Positions 43,147 through 54,834 of a DNA stretch of 64,000 nucleotides are shown here, piece after piece. Position numbers and translations under genes: made by a program. The DNA is from Pezicula radicicola (Eukaryota; Ascomycota; Leotiomycetes; Helotiales; Dermateaceae): the NCBI GenBank assembly GCA_003008705.1, contig PDUO01000014.1, positions 1,106,742 through 1,170,741 on the forward strand. Reading direction: 5' to 3'. Each line of letters opens with the position of its first letter. The stretch's first letter is position 1. The notes under the pieces were generated by a model, which ran no database searches, was not told the DNA's origin, and saw only the letters and a list, made by a program, of their open reading frames with translations.

Positions 43147-43595
43147 GACAACAGGACCCAGGTACCGGTACTGTGAAAGAGCATAAATATGTAATGCTAC
43201 AGTATCAGGTCAGAGTGACGTCAACAATAAAAATGCCCCTGTCCTTTTGAAGCCTAATTGTGCTTTTAATTGGGAACCTTAATGGCCAGCTTTGTTTACC
43301 TCCAAATCTTGATGTTTACTCTTACTCTTTTAGATCTGGGAAAGTCATCGACTTCAACAACAAGATGGAGCATAAGAAATCAACAAGTACCTATTTCAAT
43401 ACGGTCGCCGCCCCAGTCTCGTCTCCACACAATCACCAATGCCAAGGCTCTAATATGAAGCGGTCGTATCGGCCGCCAACGGACCTCCCTGTTTGGGACT
43501 CCGAGCAAGACTTTAAATTTGGACATGAGTGAAGTGAGCACAGGAAACATCTTCACTTTACAATCATCCACGATCTGAAACAGAGAACGGTCAAC
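43147..43595. other. Gap between the TRAX and Mpv17 genes
   Basis: 449 bases, same-strand neighbours. Open frames at 43260-43532 lack any domain and overlap where the Mpv17 promoter and 5' UTR should be. No further signal was seen. Confidence 0.4.
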
Positions 43596-44322
43596 ATGTT
43601 GCGCTGGTAAGTGTCCTGGAGCCTTCCCAATTGGCTGTTTTGTCTGCAATTCTTGGACACAATGGGCTAAAACACGGTGTTGATACAGGTACCAAATGAA
43701 GCTGGCCTCGCGCCCCATCCTGACGCAAAGCATCACGACGGCAGTACTCTTCGCAACGGGAGATACTATGGCTCAGCAGTTGGTGGAGAAGAGAGGAATC
43801 AAGAAGCAAGATTGGGCTCGTACTGGTCGTATGGCCTTGTACGGTGGAGGTAAAGCTCCCACAACCAAACTTTGGCCTATTACACTGCTAACCATTTTGC
43901 GTTCACAGCTATCTTCGGTCCCGCTGCTACTACCTGGTTCAAGTTTCTGCAGAACAAGATTGTCTTGAAGAACAAAAACCTCGAAATCGTTGCTCGCGTT
44001 GCAGCTGATCAAACCATCTTCGCATCCACCAACTTGTTCTGCTTCTTGAGCAGCATGGCAATTATGGAAGGTACGAGCCCGAAGGATAAGCTGGACAAGA
44101 CATACTGGAATGCTCTGCAGAAGAACTGGATGGTCTGGCCTTTTATTCAACGTAAGTGCAGTCTGTTTTTGATTAATTACAAAAAGGTTGTAGTTACACA
44201 CTAACAAACTTTGTGCAGTCGTCAACTTCAAGATTGTCCCACTTCACCACAGAGTCCTGGTTGTCAACTTCATATCCTTAGGATGGAACTGCTACTTGAG
44301 CTTTCTAAACAGTCAAGGTTAG
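43596..44322 (+). CDS. SYM1: Mpv17/PMP22 family membrane protein (Sym1-like)
   Basis: Small inner mitochondrial membrane channel-like protein needed for growth under metabolic stress in yeast (Sym1). Exons are 43596-43606 (11 bases), 43689-43849, 43909-44151 and 44219-44322 (172 aa). The family pattern is complete. The N-terminus is MLRWYQMKLASRPILTQ and ATGDTMAQQLVE follows. The joined GPAATTWFKFL comes after intron 2. DQTIFASTNLFCF is next, and NWMVWPFIQLVNFKIVPL runs across intron 3. The end is RVLVVNFISLGWNCYLS. Four hydrophobic segments are visible. The first exon codes only M-L-R and part of Trp, a common arrangement in fungal members. Peroxisomal family members exist, so mitochondrial location is by homology. 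Confidence 0.9.
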
Positions 44323-45482
44323 ATTATGTACAACCACACACCGGTGTACAGTGGATACGGACGGACATACAGCATTTGGGCATAAGCTACGGTTTGGGGA
44401 ATATAGACGCAAAGGTTTTGCATATTTATAGACCGGTCCCCCAACTATGTAGCGTGGCGTTATGGCGTGGTAAGATTTTTCCTTCAAAGGATCCAAAGGA
44501 CCAACTACGTATAGAACATAGAAATTCCATTTGTTTTAAAGATAGAATAATTCGCTTTAGATTTAGTAAACACTTATCAAGGAGAAACAAATTTGCCATG
44601 GAACTGGTTAGTAAAATTTGAAGATGGCCGAGTAAGCTGGTAACTACACCTTCCGTCAAACTTGGCAAAGCCTCAGCTTGAACTTTCAGTTCCTGAGTGA
44701 AGCCTTTAAACTATCTATCCTTCAATTTTCTATCTGCGAAACGCAGTATTGTAGGTTATAGCACAAGCCAATGCCACAGGTACCTATAAGTGGCCATACT
44801 TTCATGAATCGAAGGGTCAACTAAATGTGGAATCTAATTTCTGAGCCTGAATTCTTCCAATCCATGTCCAATTCGGACTGGAGGATGAGCATGTAATCAA
44901 CAGAGATGTTTGAAGGAGACGAGTGATGGTTTTTTGATAACTACTCGGTTGTGACGTTTCTTTATTTTCGAGAGACCAAGCTCTTTGATACCTTCCTCAT
45001 GTCTGTATTTTGGCAGGACTTATGTGTGTTCGCAAATCCGACCTCAAGACGGGACCTTTTGATCTTGTTGTGCACCTCGCTGTATTTATTACCACAATGC
45101 TTCTTACCTAGGCTAGGCTAGGTAAGTAAATAGTGATATGTGCTACTCATACAGACTGACTTTGTAGGCACACCCCACCCCCACCACAATCACGTGCTTG
45201 ATGTGAACGCCACACCTCAGGGCTCCTCAGCCCAGTGGTTTTAGCGGCGCGCAACACTGATCTTTTTGAAGCAAGCAAGTAACAACGACGCCGACACCTT
45301 CTACCTCTTTCCCTCTAGATTCGACCGCTTGCCTGGAGCAGGAGTCGCGTGTCCCTCCTTTTCTCGTTGAAGATACCCAGGACAATTCACTTTTGTCTCT
45401 CAGCCCCATCCGACCAGCCTCTTCATCTCCTCACCAAACCAAAATCTTTCCAGTTACAACAAACATACACATAATCGCAGAC
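44323..45482. other. Intergenic region upstream of the eIF4E gene
   Basis: About 1.2 kb with no supportable gene. The right 300 bases are C-rich and probably the eIF4E promoter and 5' UTR. Near 45105-45125 there is a short CTAGGCTAGGCTAGG repeat, and CACGTG at about 45190. Open frames inside (for example 44211-44621 beyond the Mpv17 stop) are read-through of the Mpv17 end in another frame. Confidence 0.4.
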
Positions 45483-46380
45483 ATGGCCGCCGCAACTGCC
45501 AAAGCACCTACCTCCCCGAAGCCATCTTCTCCTGTCGATCTCTCTACCATTCCCATCTCGCCCGATGGCAAGAGCACCGAGGAGAGCTCCAAGCCCTCGG
45601 GCGATGAGCAGATCACTGTTTTCCATGATCCTGAGAACTTCAACGTCAAGCATCCTTTGATGAACAAGTGGACCCTCTGGTTCACCAAGCCTCCGAGTGG
45701 AAAGGTGGGTTTTGTCCCGTTCATGCCTCCAATGCTCTAGGCGCGCGAAGCTAACTTCAGGGACAGGGAGACAATTGGAACGATCTCTTGAAGGAGGTTA
45801 TCACTTTCAACTCCGTTGAGGAATTCTGGGGTGTTTATGTATGTATTCACTTTCCCCAGTTCTATTTCCAGCGGCTGACTCTAGCTTCTAGAACAACATT
45901 GCGCCAACTTCCGAACTTGCTCTCAAGTCCGACTACCATCTCTTCAAAGAAGGCGTTCGACCAGAGTGGGAGGATGTCCAGAACAAGCATGGAGGAAAGT
46001 GGTCATATCAGTTCAAGGAGAAGCGCAATGTTCCAATCGACGAGCTCTGGCTTCATGTCATGCTATCGGCTATTGGAGAGACGCTCGAGGATGAGGATGA
46101 TGGAGAATTGATGGGTGTGGTTGTCAATGTCCGAAAAGGCTTCTATCGTATTGGCGTTTGGACTAGGACAATTGGCAAGAGCATTCCAGGCGGTGGGGAT
46201 GGAGATGTTGCCGGTGGCAAGGGCCGATCCACAGATAAGGGCAAAGAGATTCTGATGAACATTGGCCGGAGGTTCAAAGAGGTCCTCAAGCTGCCAGCTT
46301 CGGAGCAGGTTGAATTCTCAGGCCACACTGATAGTGCACATAGCGGAAGCACACGTGCTAAGGCCAAGTACATCGTTTAG
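45483..46380 (+). CDS. Translation initiation factor eIF4E (cap-binding protein)
   Basis: Binds the mRNA 5' cap and recruits eIF4G. Exons are 45483-45704, 45761-45838 and 45892-46380 (262 aa), all phase 0. After a disordered Ser/Pro-rich leader, the core starts at HPLMNKWTLWFTKPPSGK. Cap-binding tryptophans are visible in KWTLWF and in RPEWEDVQN. The eIF4G-binding face includes the conserved ELWLHVMLSAIGE, and the phosphate-contacting basic end shows VNVRKGFYRIGVWTR. The insert IPGGGDGDVAGGKGR resembles a fungal loop extension. Start at ATG 45483 has a good context (ACATGGCC). The next gene converges on it. Confidence 0.94.
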
Positions 46381-47043
46381 GCCATGGGATACGAAACCTT
46401 TTTTCTGCGGTTTTATCATGGCATCATATCATGCATTGCGGACGTTCGGTTGGGCACGGTTTATTGAGCTATACCAAACGTCAACCATCGCTAAGGACTA
46501 GCCTGGATTTCCAATTTCAAAAATAGCGGCCGTCCATCGCGGTCATCATGTTCTGTTGCTCAGGTGGCTTGCATTACGGCGTTCATGCTAAGCAATATGG
46601 GACTCTTCAGATCGGCCTTTAAACATACGAGTATTCATAGACGGCACATAAATCTCAAAAAGTTGATAAACTAGCTGTGTTTCGGACATATTGTAATAAT
46701 TTCGTACCGAGTCTGAGGTGACGGATAAGCTCAAGTTGCGAATGAGTCCTTTTACGTCGTATTGGAATTGCAGTTAGCTTGCCGCAAGGTTAGGTAACAA
46801 TCAATAAGTCGTTATTTCACCATAGGGCGGAAAGGATCTTTGAGAACTGTGCACAAACTTCTGTCGTTTCAATTTGTCTCCAGGAAAAGCTGGATTAGGA
46901 TGCAGCTGTCTGCTAAGCTGAACTAGGTTCTCCGGCCTTTAGTGTGTGTAAATTACATTATTGTAGTCATCATGTTTATAAATACACTCTTAGTCTGTTC
47001 TTTGTCTTTGTCTATACCGTTGTAAATACCTATCCTTTGCCAT
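46381..47043. other. Convergent intergenic region (eIF4E / acyl-CoA synthetase)
   Basis: 663 bases between two stop codons on opposite strands, so it should contain both 3' UTRs and polyadenylation sites. It is AT-rich, with several AATAAA-like words. No gene was seen. Confidence 0.45.
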
Positions 47044-49015
47044 TTACATCTCATCACCACTGAAGTCCTCGATAAACAAGGTTTGGACCAACTGTTTCTT
47101 ATTAACTATGTCACGTCTGTCAGCAAAATTATCTCAATCCACAAGCAGAATAGGGGGTGATAAAGTCGCATGACTCACTTTTACCCATAGCATTTTTAGG
47201 AATATCGTCCACAATCCTCATCACCTGCGGAATCTTATATGCGGCTAGTCTGCCCCGTAGAGCCCTCCGCATATCCATAGGACTCCACTTGGCAACACCG
47301 TCTTTCAAAATCAGCACCACACCAACCTTTTGCCCCCAGTTGCCTGAAGGCACAGCACAGACTGCTGCCTCGGCTATCTGAGGCAGAGAAAGTAATTCCC
47401 GCTCTACTTCTAAAGCGGAAACTTTTTCCCCGCCTGTTTTGATGATGTCGGCAGATTTGCGTCCTCGGATGAAGTACATACTTCCTTGGGCCCAAGACTG
47501 CTCACTGTGGCCTGCTGATGGAACGGGGCGACGTACGGCTATATCGCCGGTTTTGAACCAGCGCCCAAGGCCGTCTTCGCCTTCGACGAACTCCTTTTTG
47601 GTTGCTTCGGGGTTTCGCCAGTATTCTTTGAAGATCGTTGGGCCTCGTAATTGGATCTCGCCGTCGCGCTCTTTGCCCTCTGCGTCGACTTCTTGGCCGA
47701 GTTGGATTACCTCGCCCGTTTCGGTGTCAACAAGGCGGGCTTGTACTGATGGGAGGGGCCAGCCTACGGAACCGTCTACACGATCGGTATAAGTGAGACC
47801 ACAAGAGAGAGCCATGCCAACTTCTGTCATTCCATAGCGTTCTAGGAGGACATTGCCACCGCTAAGGGTGGTCCATGCTTGTTTTGTAGGAGTTGGAAGG
47901 GCTGCAGAGCCAGATATGTTGAGACGCATATTTTCTGGGGATATGGCTTTTCTGGTTGCAGCTTGAAGTTCTGGAGAGAGATCTTTGTGAGTTGCAAGAA
48001 GGCGATTGTAAACTGTTGGGACAACCGTGAAAAATGTAATTGGCTCCTTCGTGGGGCTATCTGGAATGAAAGGAGCGGCTAAGCGTTCCCAGACTGTTTT
48101 TACATTAAAAGGAAAGAGGAACTCTATTGTCGATCCAGCAAAAAGGGGAGTCATTATGGCGTTGATGGTTCCATGGATGTGATGAAGTGGTAGTACATGT
48201 AAGAGATGATCCTTAGGAGTGTAGTTCCATGCGGTTTGGAGCGATTTGGATTGTGCAGTGATGACTGACTGTGGAAGAAGAACACCTTTCTATTGCTTCT
48301 CATTAGTTACCTCTATAATAAGTTTCGTGGTGTTTCATGACTTACAGGTCGATTAGTGGTTCCTGAGGTATACAGCATCATTCCTCCCTCTCCATCTGTT
48401 GAACCCTCCAATGTGACGGGGCTGTGCGGTGTGCCCCCAAATCTCTTCTCTAAGTTGACAAGTTTTGGTGTTCCCTCCAGGCCCTCCTTGAAAACATCAT
48501 GTGCCTTTTTCTCGAACTTTGAAGAGGACAGCAGCATAGAGGCCTGACTCTGGTCCATTATATACTGTAATTCATGCGCTGGGAAAGCCGGGGAAAGCGG
48601 AAGAGCTATAGATCGGGCACCCAGTATCGAAAGAAGAGTCACTATCTCCAGTATCAACAAATGTATAAGCGTGACTGAGTGATTCTCTGCCCGCACCTAC
48701 ATAATCATAGCCATTTTCCACCAAAAAAGCTATCCTCTCCCCATCTATCCTACTGGTTCCGGCTTCCCTGTGCAATCTATCCTTCGCATCAGCCACGTCC
48801 TTCAGCAATTCTCCATAAGTAAAGCGCCTGCCCGAAGCCGAGTGGACCACAACAGTCGATTGCGGATCATGGCTTGCAATGGCCTCGAATATGGGGAGCC
48901 GGGGTAGCGTGGAAGCCATTCTGCAGAAATTGGAAGCCGGGTGCTTCGGACGAAGGAACTGAGAGAGAGAAGTAGTGTGTAAAAGAAAGGAAGAAGCTCT
49001 TCTGGCAAAAGACAT
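47044..49015 (-). CDS. Acyl-CoA synthetase, malonyl-CoA synthetase-like (ACSF3/AAE13 type)
   Basis: Adenylate-forming enzyme, probably making malonyl-CoA (or methylmalonyl-CoA) from the free acid, ATP and CoA. Exons are 49015-48697, 48641-48346, 48289-47179 and 47105-47044 (595 aa). The ATP-binding P-loop YTSGTTNRPKG is assembled across intron 2. Further motifs are VLPLHHIHGT, LLERYGMTEVGMA, GRWFKTGDIAV, FIRGRKSADIIKTGGEKVS and the catalytic-lysine end NAMGKINKKQLV, assembled across intron 3. From ATG 49015 the N-terminus (MSFARRASSFLLHTTSLSQF) is Arg/Ser-rich and amphipathic like a mitochondrial presequence. The inner ATG at 48918 (MASTLPRLPIFE) would give a shorter form. Two more upstream in-frame ATGs exist but look less likely. 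Confidence 0.87.
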
Positions 49016-49444
49016 GGTGGAAGGAGAAGCGTGGGCGCGCTGGGGAGTGGGATGTAAGAAAATAGGTGCCGGGGGGAGGTCTTCTCTGTGGGTCTCGGCC
49101 ATAGATCTGTGGTGCGAAGAAGCCTGCAATTTGCGACAAGTAGGCCAGAGCAAGCAGAATTGAAATAAGAATCAATTGAGCTCGCATTATCTTGGAACTG
49201 GATATCTCCAGTATCTCCAGCATCTCAAATGTAAGTAAGAAGCGGTGATTAAAGAGGTCCGAATAAAATGACTGTTACGCCCTGTCACTTTGGTTTTTGG
49301 AAGTTTAAATTTACCCGATGACAACAACCTCCTCTGTCTGTCGAATGAGCTTGGAGACATTCATAATCCCATCGAAACCACAACCACAAAAACCAAACTA
49401 CGTCCACCTTCCTCCATGGGAGATAGACCGCAGCGAGCGACTTC
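49016..49444. promoter_or_regulatory. Divergent promoter between the acyl-CoA synthetase and BolA genes
   Basis: A 429-base gap between outward-facing starts. The synthetase frame remains open upstream to 49153, so its true start could lie in the left part. No specific site was identified. Both products are probably mitochondrial. Confidence 0.4.
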
Positions 49445-49895
49445 ATGCTACGTAGATCCTTCATCGCCCTGGCAAAGCGCCCACTCTCGACAATGGCTTC
49501 TCAAACACCCCTCGAAGACACTATGCGCATCAAGGTACCTTTTCAAACGAGCCCTTTCCTCCTCTGCAACCATTGAATCGACCTAACAAATACTGCTGCA
49601 GATCACTGAAGCTCTCACCCCAACATACCTAGAAATCCACAACGACTCTCACCTCCACTCACACCACAAAGCTATGGTCGGCAGTACCTCTCAGGAGACA
49701 CACTTCCGTGTTGTTATCACCAGCCAAGCTTTTGAGAAGAAGATGCAACCTGCAAGACATCGCATGGTGTATGCGCTATTGAAGGAGGAGATGGCGAAGG
49801 AGGGTGGCATTCATGCATTGCAACTAAGAACGAGGACGCCTGAGGAGGAAGCAAAGCAAAAGCAAGCGGAGGTAGTTGAGGGAGAGAAAGCCTAA
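49445..49895 (+). CDS. BolA-family protein, probably mitochondrial
   Basis: BolA proteins bind [2Fe-2S] clusters together with monothiol glutaredoxins and help deliver Fe-S clusters. Exons 49445-49534 and 49602-49895 are joined by a 67-base phase-0 intron (127 aa). The N-terminus MLRRSFIALAKRPLSTM is a clear mitochondrial-presequence type, and an inner ATG at residue 17 (MASQTPLEDTMRIK) could start a cytosolic form. The BolA core follows: ITEALTPTYLEIHNDSHLHS, then HFRVVITSQAFEKKMQPARHR, the helix carrying the conserved His. A basic/acidic tail rich in Lys/Glu ends the protein. Which BolA paralog (Bol1 or Uvi31-like) cannot be settled here; the histidine-rich HLHSHHK loop is typical of BolA1. 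Confidence 0.9.
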
Positions 49896-50408
49896 TTACC
49901 CTAGAGTGAACGCGACGAGTAATGGGTAGCCCATGTGATGTTGTACGATTACAGGGAAGGGTACCAAAATTTCACACCATTGTTCGGAGGCTCTGGGAGT
50001 ATTACTCACCATCACAAATAGGCATATGGACAGTTTTCGCATTATTTGCGGTTTCCGAGGCAGTGTATGGGGAACCACAAGTATCAACTGTGGCTAGGAG
50101 TGCACCTATTGCTTCTTGACTTGAATTAATAGAACGACTGATATTACAAAGGAAGATTTGAAGATAATGATTTGATGAATGTCATTCTTTGCCCATTGGG
50201 CTTGATCAACTCAAGCATAGTGGCCTACGCATAGCATTCTAGTTTTTGCATTATCGCTGGGTATCTGTACAAATCAATTGCCTTGATCCTAAACACCGTC
50301 AATTGGTATTTAACATAGCCTTATAACTCCTCGAACCTGTTGTAGACCATCGACCGCCCTTGCTTTCTTTCGTCAATTTTGATCAGCGTCCATTCGTCAC
50401 CTTTTGAT
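49896..50408. other. Convergent intergenic region (BolA / TPP1-like)
   Basis: 513 bases between two stop codons on opposite strands, expected to hold both 3' UTRs. No supportable gene or repeat was seen. Confidence 0.45.
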
Positions 50409-53400
50409 TCAAAAATCCCAAGCTTGAGTCTCCGGCTCAGTCGCCTTTGGTTTCCTTTCCCCCTTCGCTACAGAGTCCACTGTTAGTGTCGAATTGGGGG
50501 TAGAAGTTGTCGATGACATGCCGCTCAGTCTCTTTTTACGGGGCACATAATCCTTGGTAGACTTCAGAAATGATCTGACCCTCCGAGCCGTAACAGGGTC
50601 AGGCGGCTCCATAGCGGTCTGCCTAATCATTTTCTGTGGGTGAGGTTGATCTTTGAGCCAGCCTTGCACTGGATCTAAATCATCATTGCGAGAATAGGGC
50701 GAGCTCGTTATCTTGTGCCGTTTGGCTTTCGAGATTTCTAATGCACTCCCTTGTGTATCAATTTTCCGAGCACTTGGTGAGGACAGCTCTCCATATCCCT
50801 GACTTCCAAGAATTGGTGACCCAAGCGAGTGTCGAAGGTGAGATTCAGATCGTGGAAGTTCGAATGCAGAAGATTTTTCCGGACCTCGCTGTCTTGATGG
50901 AGGTCCAGTTGTTGACAGCAAGGAGGCCCTTTTGGACTGAAAAGGGTTATTACTAACAGAGACCTCCAAACTCGAAGGGCTCCTAGTTTCGGACCATGGA
51001 AGTGATCTTCTTGTCTGAGGAAGAATATCAAGATCAATAGCTTCAAATTTCGACAGTTTTTTATGCGTTGAAAGGGCAGCAGTCGCCGCCTGACTATGCG
51101 TTTCGAGAGATGGGTTCTCCAGTGTAGCGACGGTGGTGAGCACCTCATTGTGCTTCCGCGCAGCGGTAGCCGCCAATTGACTGTAGGTTTCGAAAAATGG
51201 CTTCTTTGGGGCAGCTGTCGTGCCATCTTTCTTAGAGCCTTGTATTGCATCATCATGAAAAATTGCAGCAGCTCCAAACAAGTCCTTGTTGAGCGACCGA
51301 CGCTCACAACTTGGAGCGATAGGGAGAGGCTGGTTTGCAAAAGAAGATGACTGGCGCAATTGTGCATTATTCTTCTCATACCTAGCCCGGGCTCTATTTA
51401 CGAGATCAATATCTAGGCACAGGGCTTCGTTTATATCCTTAGACGTTGTTACTATACGACAAAGGAATATGGGATCGACGACATTCTTGTTGTAATACTG
51501 GACCATAGGTATCGCATTCGTTTTCTGAGCATTGCAGTCGTAGCAATATTCCCGAAAGTCGGTTGCAAAGACGCGAATAAAATCATCCCACAAGAAGGAA
51601 TGTGGTTCTATGCCTTCATTAACCAGCCATTCGAGGTATACACAAGCCTTTATGAAGAATACTTGGTCTCCACCAAAACCTGGGTATGCGAGCTTGTACT
51701 TTTCAAACACCGAGAGACCGTTCGAAGAGTAAGGTTTGTAATCCTCTGTAGTAGTTACACTTTCGTAAGCGACTTTTCTGCTTAGATTGGCGTCTTCTGT
51801 ACGTGTTTTCGTCTTGACGTCGAATTGAGCCACTCCCCTCTCTTCCAAGCTAGCAACATATGCAGATGCATAGCCAGGAGATGAATCAGACGTTAGTGTT
51901 TTGGGTCTACCCATTTGCGGTAGTGACATATTGACACTGCTTTCCATCTGTTTATCACTAGGGCGGCTCGTCAAGTCATCCTGAGAAAGAGACTTAGTCG
52001 AGCGGGGTGATGTATTAGAGTGAGGAGGCCTAGAACGCGGATCCAGTAATTTATCCGCAGTGCTTGGTGATCTTTGAGGAGCTGTAGACTCTAGTGGTAC
52101 TGGTTTCGAATCCGGTTCTGGCGAGAGCGTTTTCTTGAAGGCGAGTCGTCTCGCTCTAATCCTTGCGCTGATACTCATAGTATCGTTGCTAGTATGGTCA
52201 CTATCCCGTTCGATACTTCGGTGACGCTTGTTGAGTGATTTGTCATGATTATCCTGAATGGTAATGGCCGATTTCCTCTTGCAGTGCATTGTTTTTGGAG
52301 AGTCAACTAATGGAGACATAGGAACGGGAGGTCCAGTACTTTGGTCGAGTATTTTGAGTTTTGTTGGGGTGTGATTTCTGGAGGAGGATCTGCTACTGCC
52401 TAGATATCTCCTTGGTTCTGAGCTGACGCATAAAGGATTTCTAGAATTTAATGGTCCGGAGGGTGCAGCCGCCATTGGAGGAGTGTGCCTCGATTCTTTG
52501 TCGCCCTGGGAGCTTTTGTAGTGAGGGGAAACCTGTCGATGAAAGTCCTGATCCTCAGAGTAATAATGGGCGTCTGGTTCATTAGCCGTAGTTGGCGGAA
52601 CCAGGTTCGTACTTGATTTTGATGACCCCAGATTTTGGTTGCATTTTTGAGAACTTCCGTCACTAAAGGTTCCTGGTATAATAGGGTCGGAAGATAACTC
52701 CGTCGAGTTGGTAGACCGTACTTTCTGTTTGCGATGTACGTTTATAGATGCTCTAGCCACATTTTGATATGAGTACGGTGTCCACTCAACTTGCACGATT
52801 TGAGGCTGTTGCGGCGCTGCTGTAGATGGTATGTCTTGAACAGATTGACTGACTTCTTTCATCTCAGAATCAATTTCCTGAATATCATCACCGATAGCGT
52901 GTGGAAAGGCTAGCTCCATTTCTTCGTCTTCTGTCTGATAGCTAGAACAAGGTACTAGGCTCGGTGTTCTTTGGTTTTCCAATTTGGAGCCATCGTTACG
53001 CAAATTTGGATCAGATCCAGCCCGAAGGCCAGTGCCATGACCATTAAGTGTTCCTTCCATATCTTCGTCAATTTCCATATCATCTTCGATTTGGGGTTTG
53101 GGTGATGCATCAACATCATTTGCTGGAAGTTGCGCCAAAAACTTTATCCCTCTATCAGGACTCGGAGTAAAGAAACTTGTCACTTCCTCGCTTGTGATAT
53201 CTGCTGCATCTGACACCAGGGTGTTCTCATCGTCATCATCATCAATTCTATCTGTGATGATAGGTGAGCTGGAAGGCGGCTCCTGTGCATCACGGGACAA
53301 TTTTTGTTCGCTCTTGTGAGGCATTCTCATGTTGGCCGTTGCGCTTTTCGTATCAGCTTCGAGGTCACTATCATCATAGTTGCCATCCTCGCTCATATTA

Positions 53401-54834
53401 ACATTTGATTTCTCACTCCCCCTAGTTTTGGTCTTTCCAGTAATAATATTCTCCACAAAGAGGCTCGTTGTTTCAACAACTTCTGGAGGGACTTTGTAAA
53501 TCGCTGTCGTGGTATTTGTCACCCAGGAGTCCTCCCGGTCGAGTAGCTTTTGCTGGTCCTTAGGAACTCGCACGTGCTTTCGTGGCATACGAGCTAGCCC
53601 TATAAACGAATCATCCCCTGGAGAAATGTAAATGAATGGTGAGGAGCATTGCTGCTCAGCTGCTTTTGTGGCCTTCGATGAAGAATTCTCATCGATTACA
53701 GAATCGTTTCTGAGCGAAGTCTCTTGGCTATTCTCTTTCTCACCGTCATCGGCCAACGTAGATAGTGCTGGTGCCATAAATTCTGATTTATCATTCCGGT
53801 TCCCTGGAAGTATGTCGTCGTCTACGGTATGCGTCTGTGTGCGTACAGATGGTGACACAGGTGAAACTGAGGTGATCGAGTTTACTTTTGCCTCGAGTCT
53901 CAATGTCTGCTTCGTAATCTCTTCTTGCGACGCAGGCTTCAGAATGGTGGACTGACGAGATGGAGACTTACTCTGTGCATTGACCACAGTTTCTGGGGGC
54001 CGAACAGCGGGTTTATCCTTGTGTTTTGCAAGCAAAGAAAGAAGGGATTCATCTTCCCTGGACCTTTTCTGCCCAGTCATTTCTTTGCTTCGGCTGTTGA
54101 CTTTGGGAATACGTTCAAGTTGCGTTGAGAACTCTTCTTGACTACGCGCCCCTGGTAGAAATTGGTCTTCACTAGCCAAGTCTCCAGCTTGAGACTTGGC
54201 AGGGGAGTCTGGGTCCGGTTGAGCCCTTGTGAAGACATCAGAAAATTGAGTCGTGAGAACGAACATATCAACCTTGTTCTCCACCAATTCCGGTCTACCG
54301 AATTTGTTTGTGCCTGGGCTCATGAGCTTGAAAGCGACAATACCCAAGCTGAGGGCCTCCGATTGCCGAGATTTGAAATTGCATGTCTTCAAGTTAGGTT
54401 AGCATCTATATCAAGCCCAGCATATGGATTTGAGTACCAAGTAGAAGTTTTCAATCACTATAACATCATATAAAGTAGTGAATGTCCTACGATGCTTTTT
54501 TTCAAACGCGTCTGTTGATTGCCGATCAAAAGAGGCGCGAATGCATGTTGTGGCGTCAGAGATGGTAGCATGTACAGGAGAATTATTTCCGTTATGATAC
54601 TGTAATTGATGAGTAAATTGAGGTGTGTATTGAGATTAAGATAGAACGTACTTCAATGACCTGCACTTGCCTTTGTCCCTTGAATTGCACCTTTAGCTGT
54701 TCACCATCATACACATATCCATCCTTCCGAAGTATTTGACCAGGATGGTAGTCTGCTTCAAGCCACTTCAATGCATCTTCCAACTTCTTTTCCACCTCTG
54801 TCTTAATCCATGGGTGTCGCATCGAAGCTGACAT
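50409..54834 (-). CDS. Candidate shelterin TPP1/Tpz1-like telomere protein (1440 aa)
   Basis: Exons are 54834-54652, 54599-54438 and 54386-50409. The N-terminal about 150 residues read like an OB-fold. They start with RHPWIKTEVEKKLEDAL and continue VQFKGQRQVQVIE. The next exon has HATISDATTCIRASFDRQ and FTTLYDVIVIENFYL, then SLGIVAFKLMSPG. The PWI start and the ISDxTTxIRA strand are the pattern I associate with the TPP1/Est3 family, so telomere capping with Pot1 is the suggested role. Residues about 160-900 are Ser/Asp/Glu/Lys-rich and probably disordered. A second folded block at about 925-1030 has GGDQVFFIKACVYLEWL, SFLWDDFIRVFATDFREY and MVQYYNKNVVDPIF. I do not know that domain. Animal and yeast TPP1 proteins are far shorter. 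Family assignment is moderate; a different OB-fold protein is possible. Confidence 0.55.
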
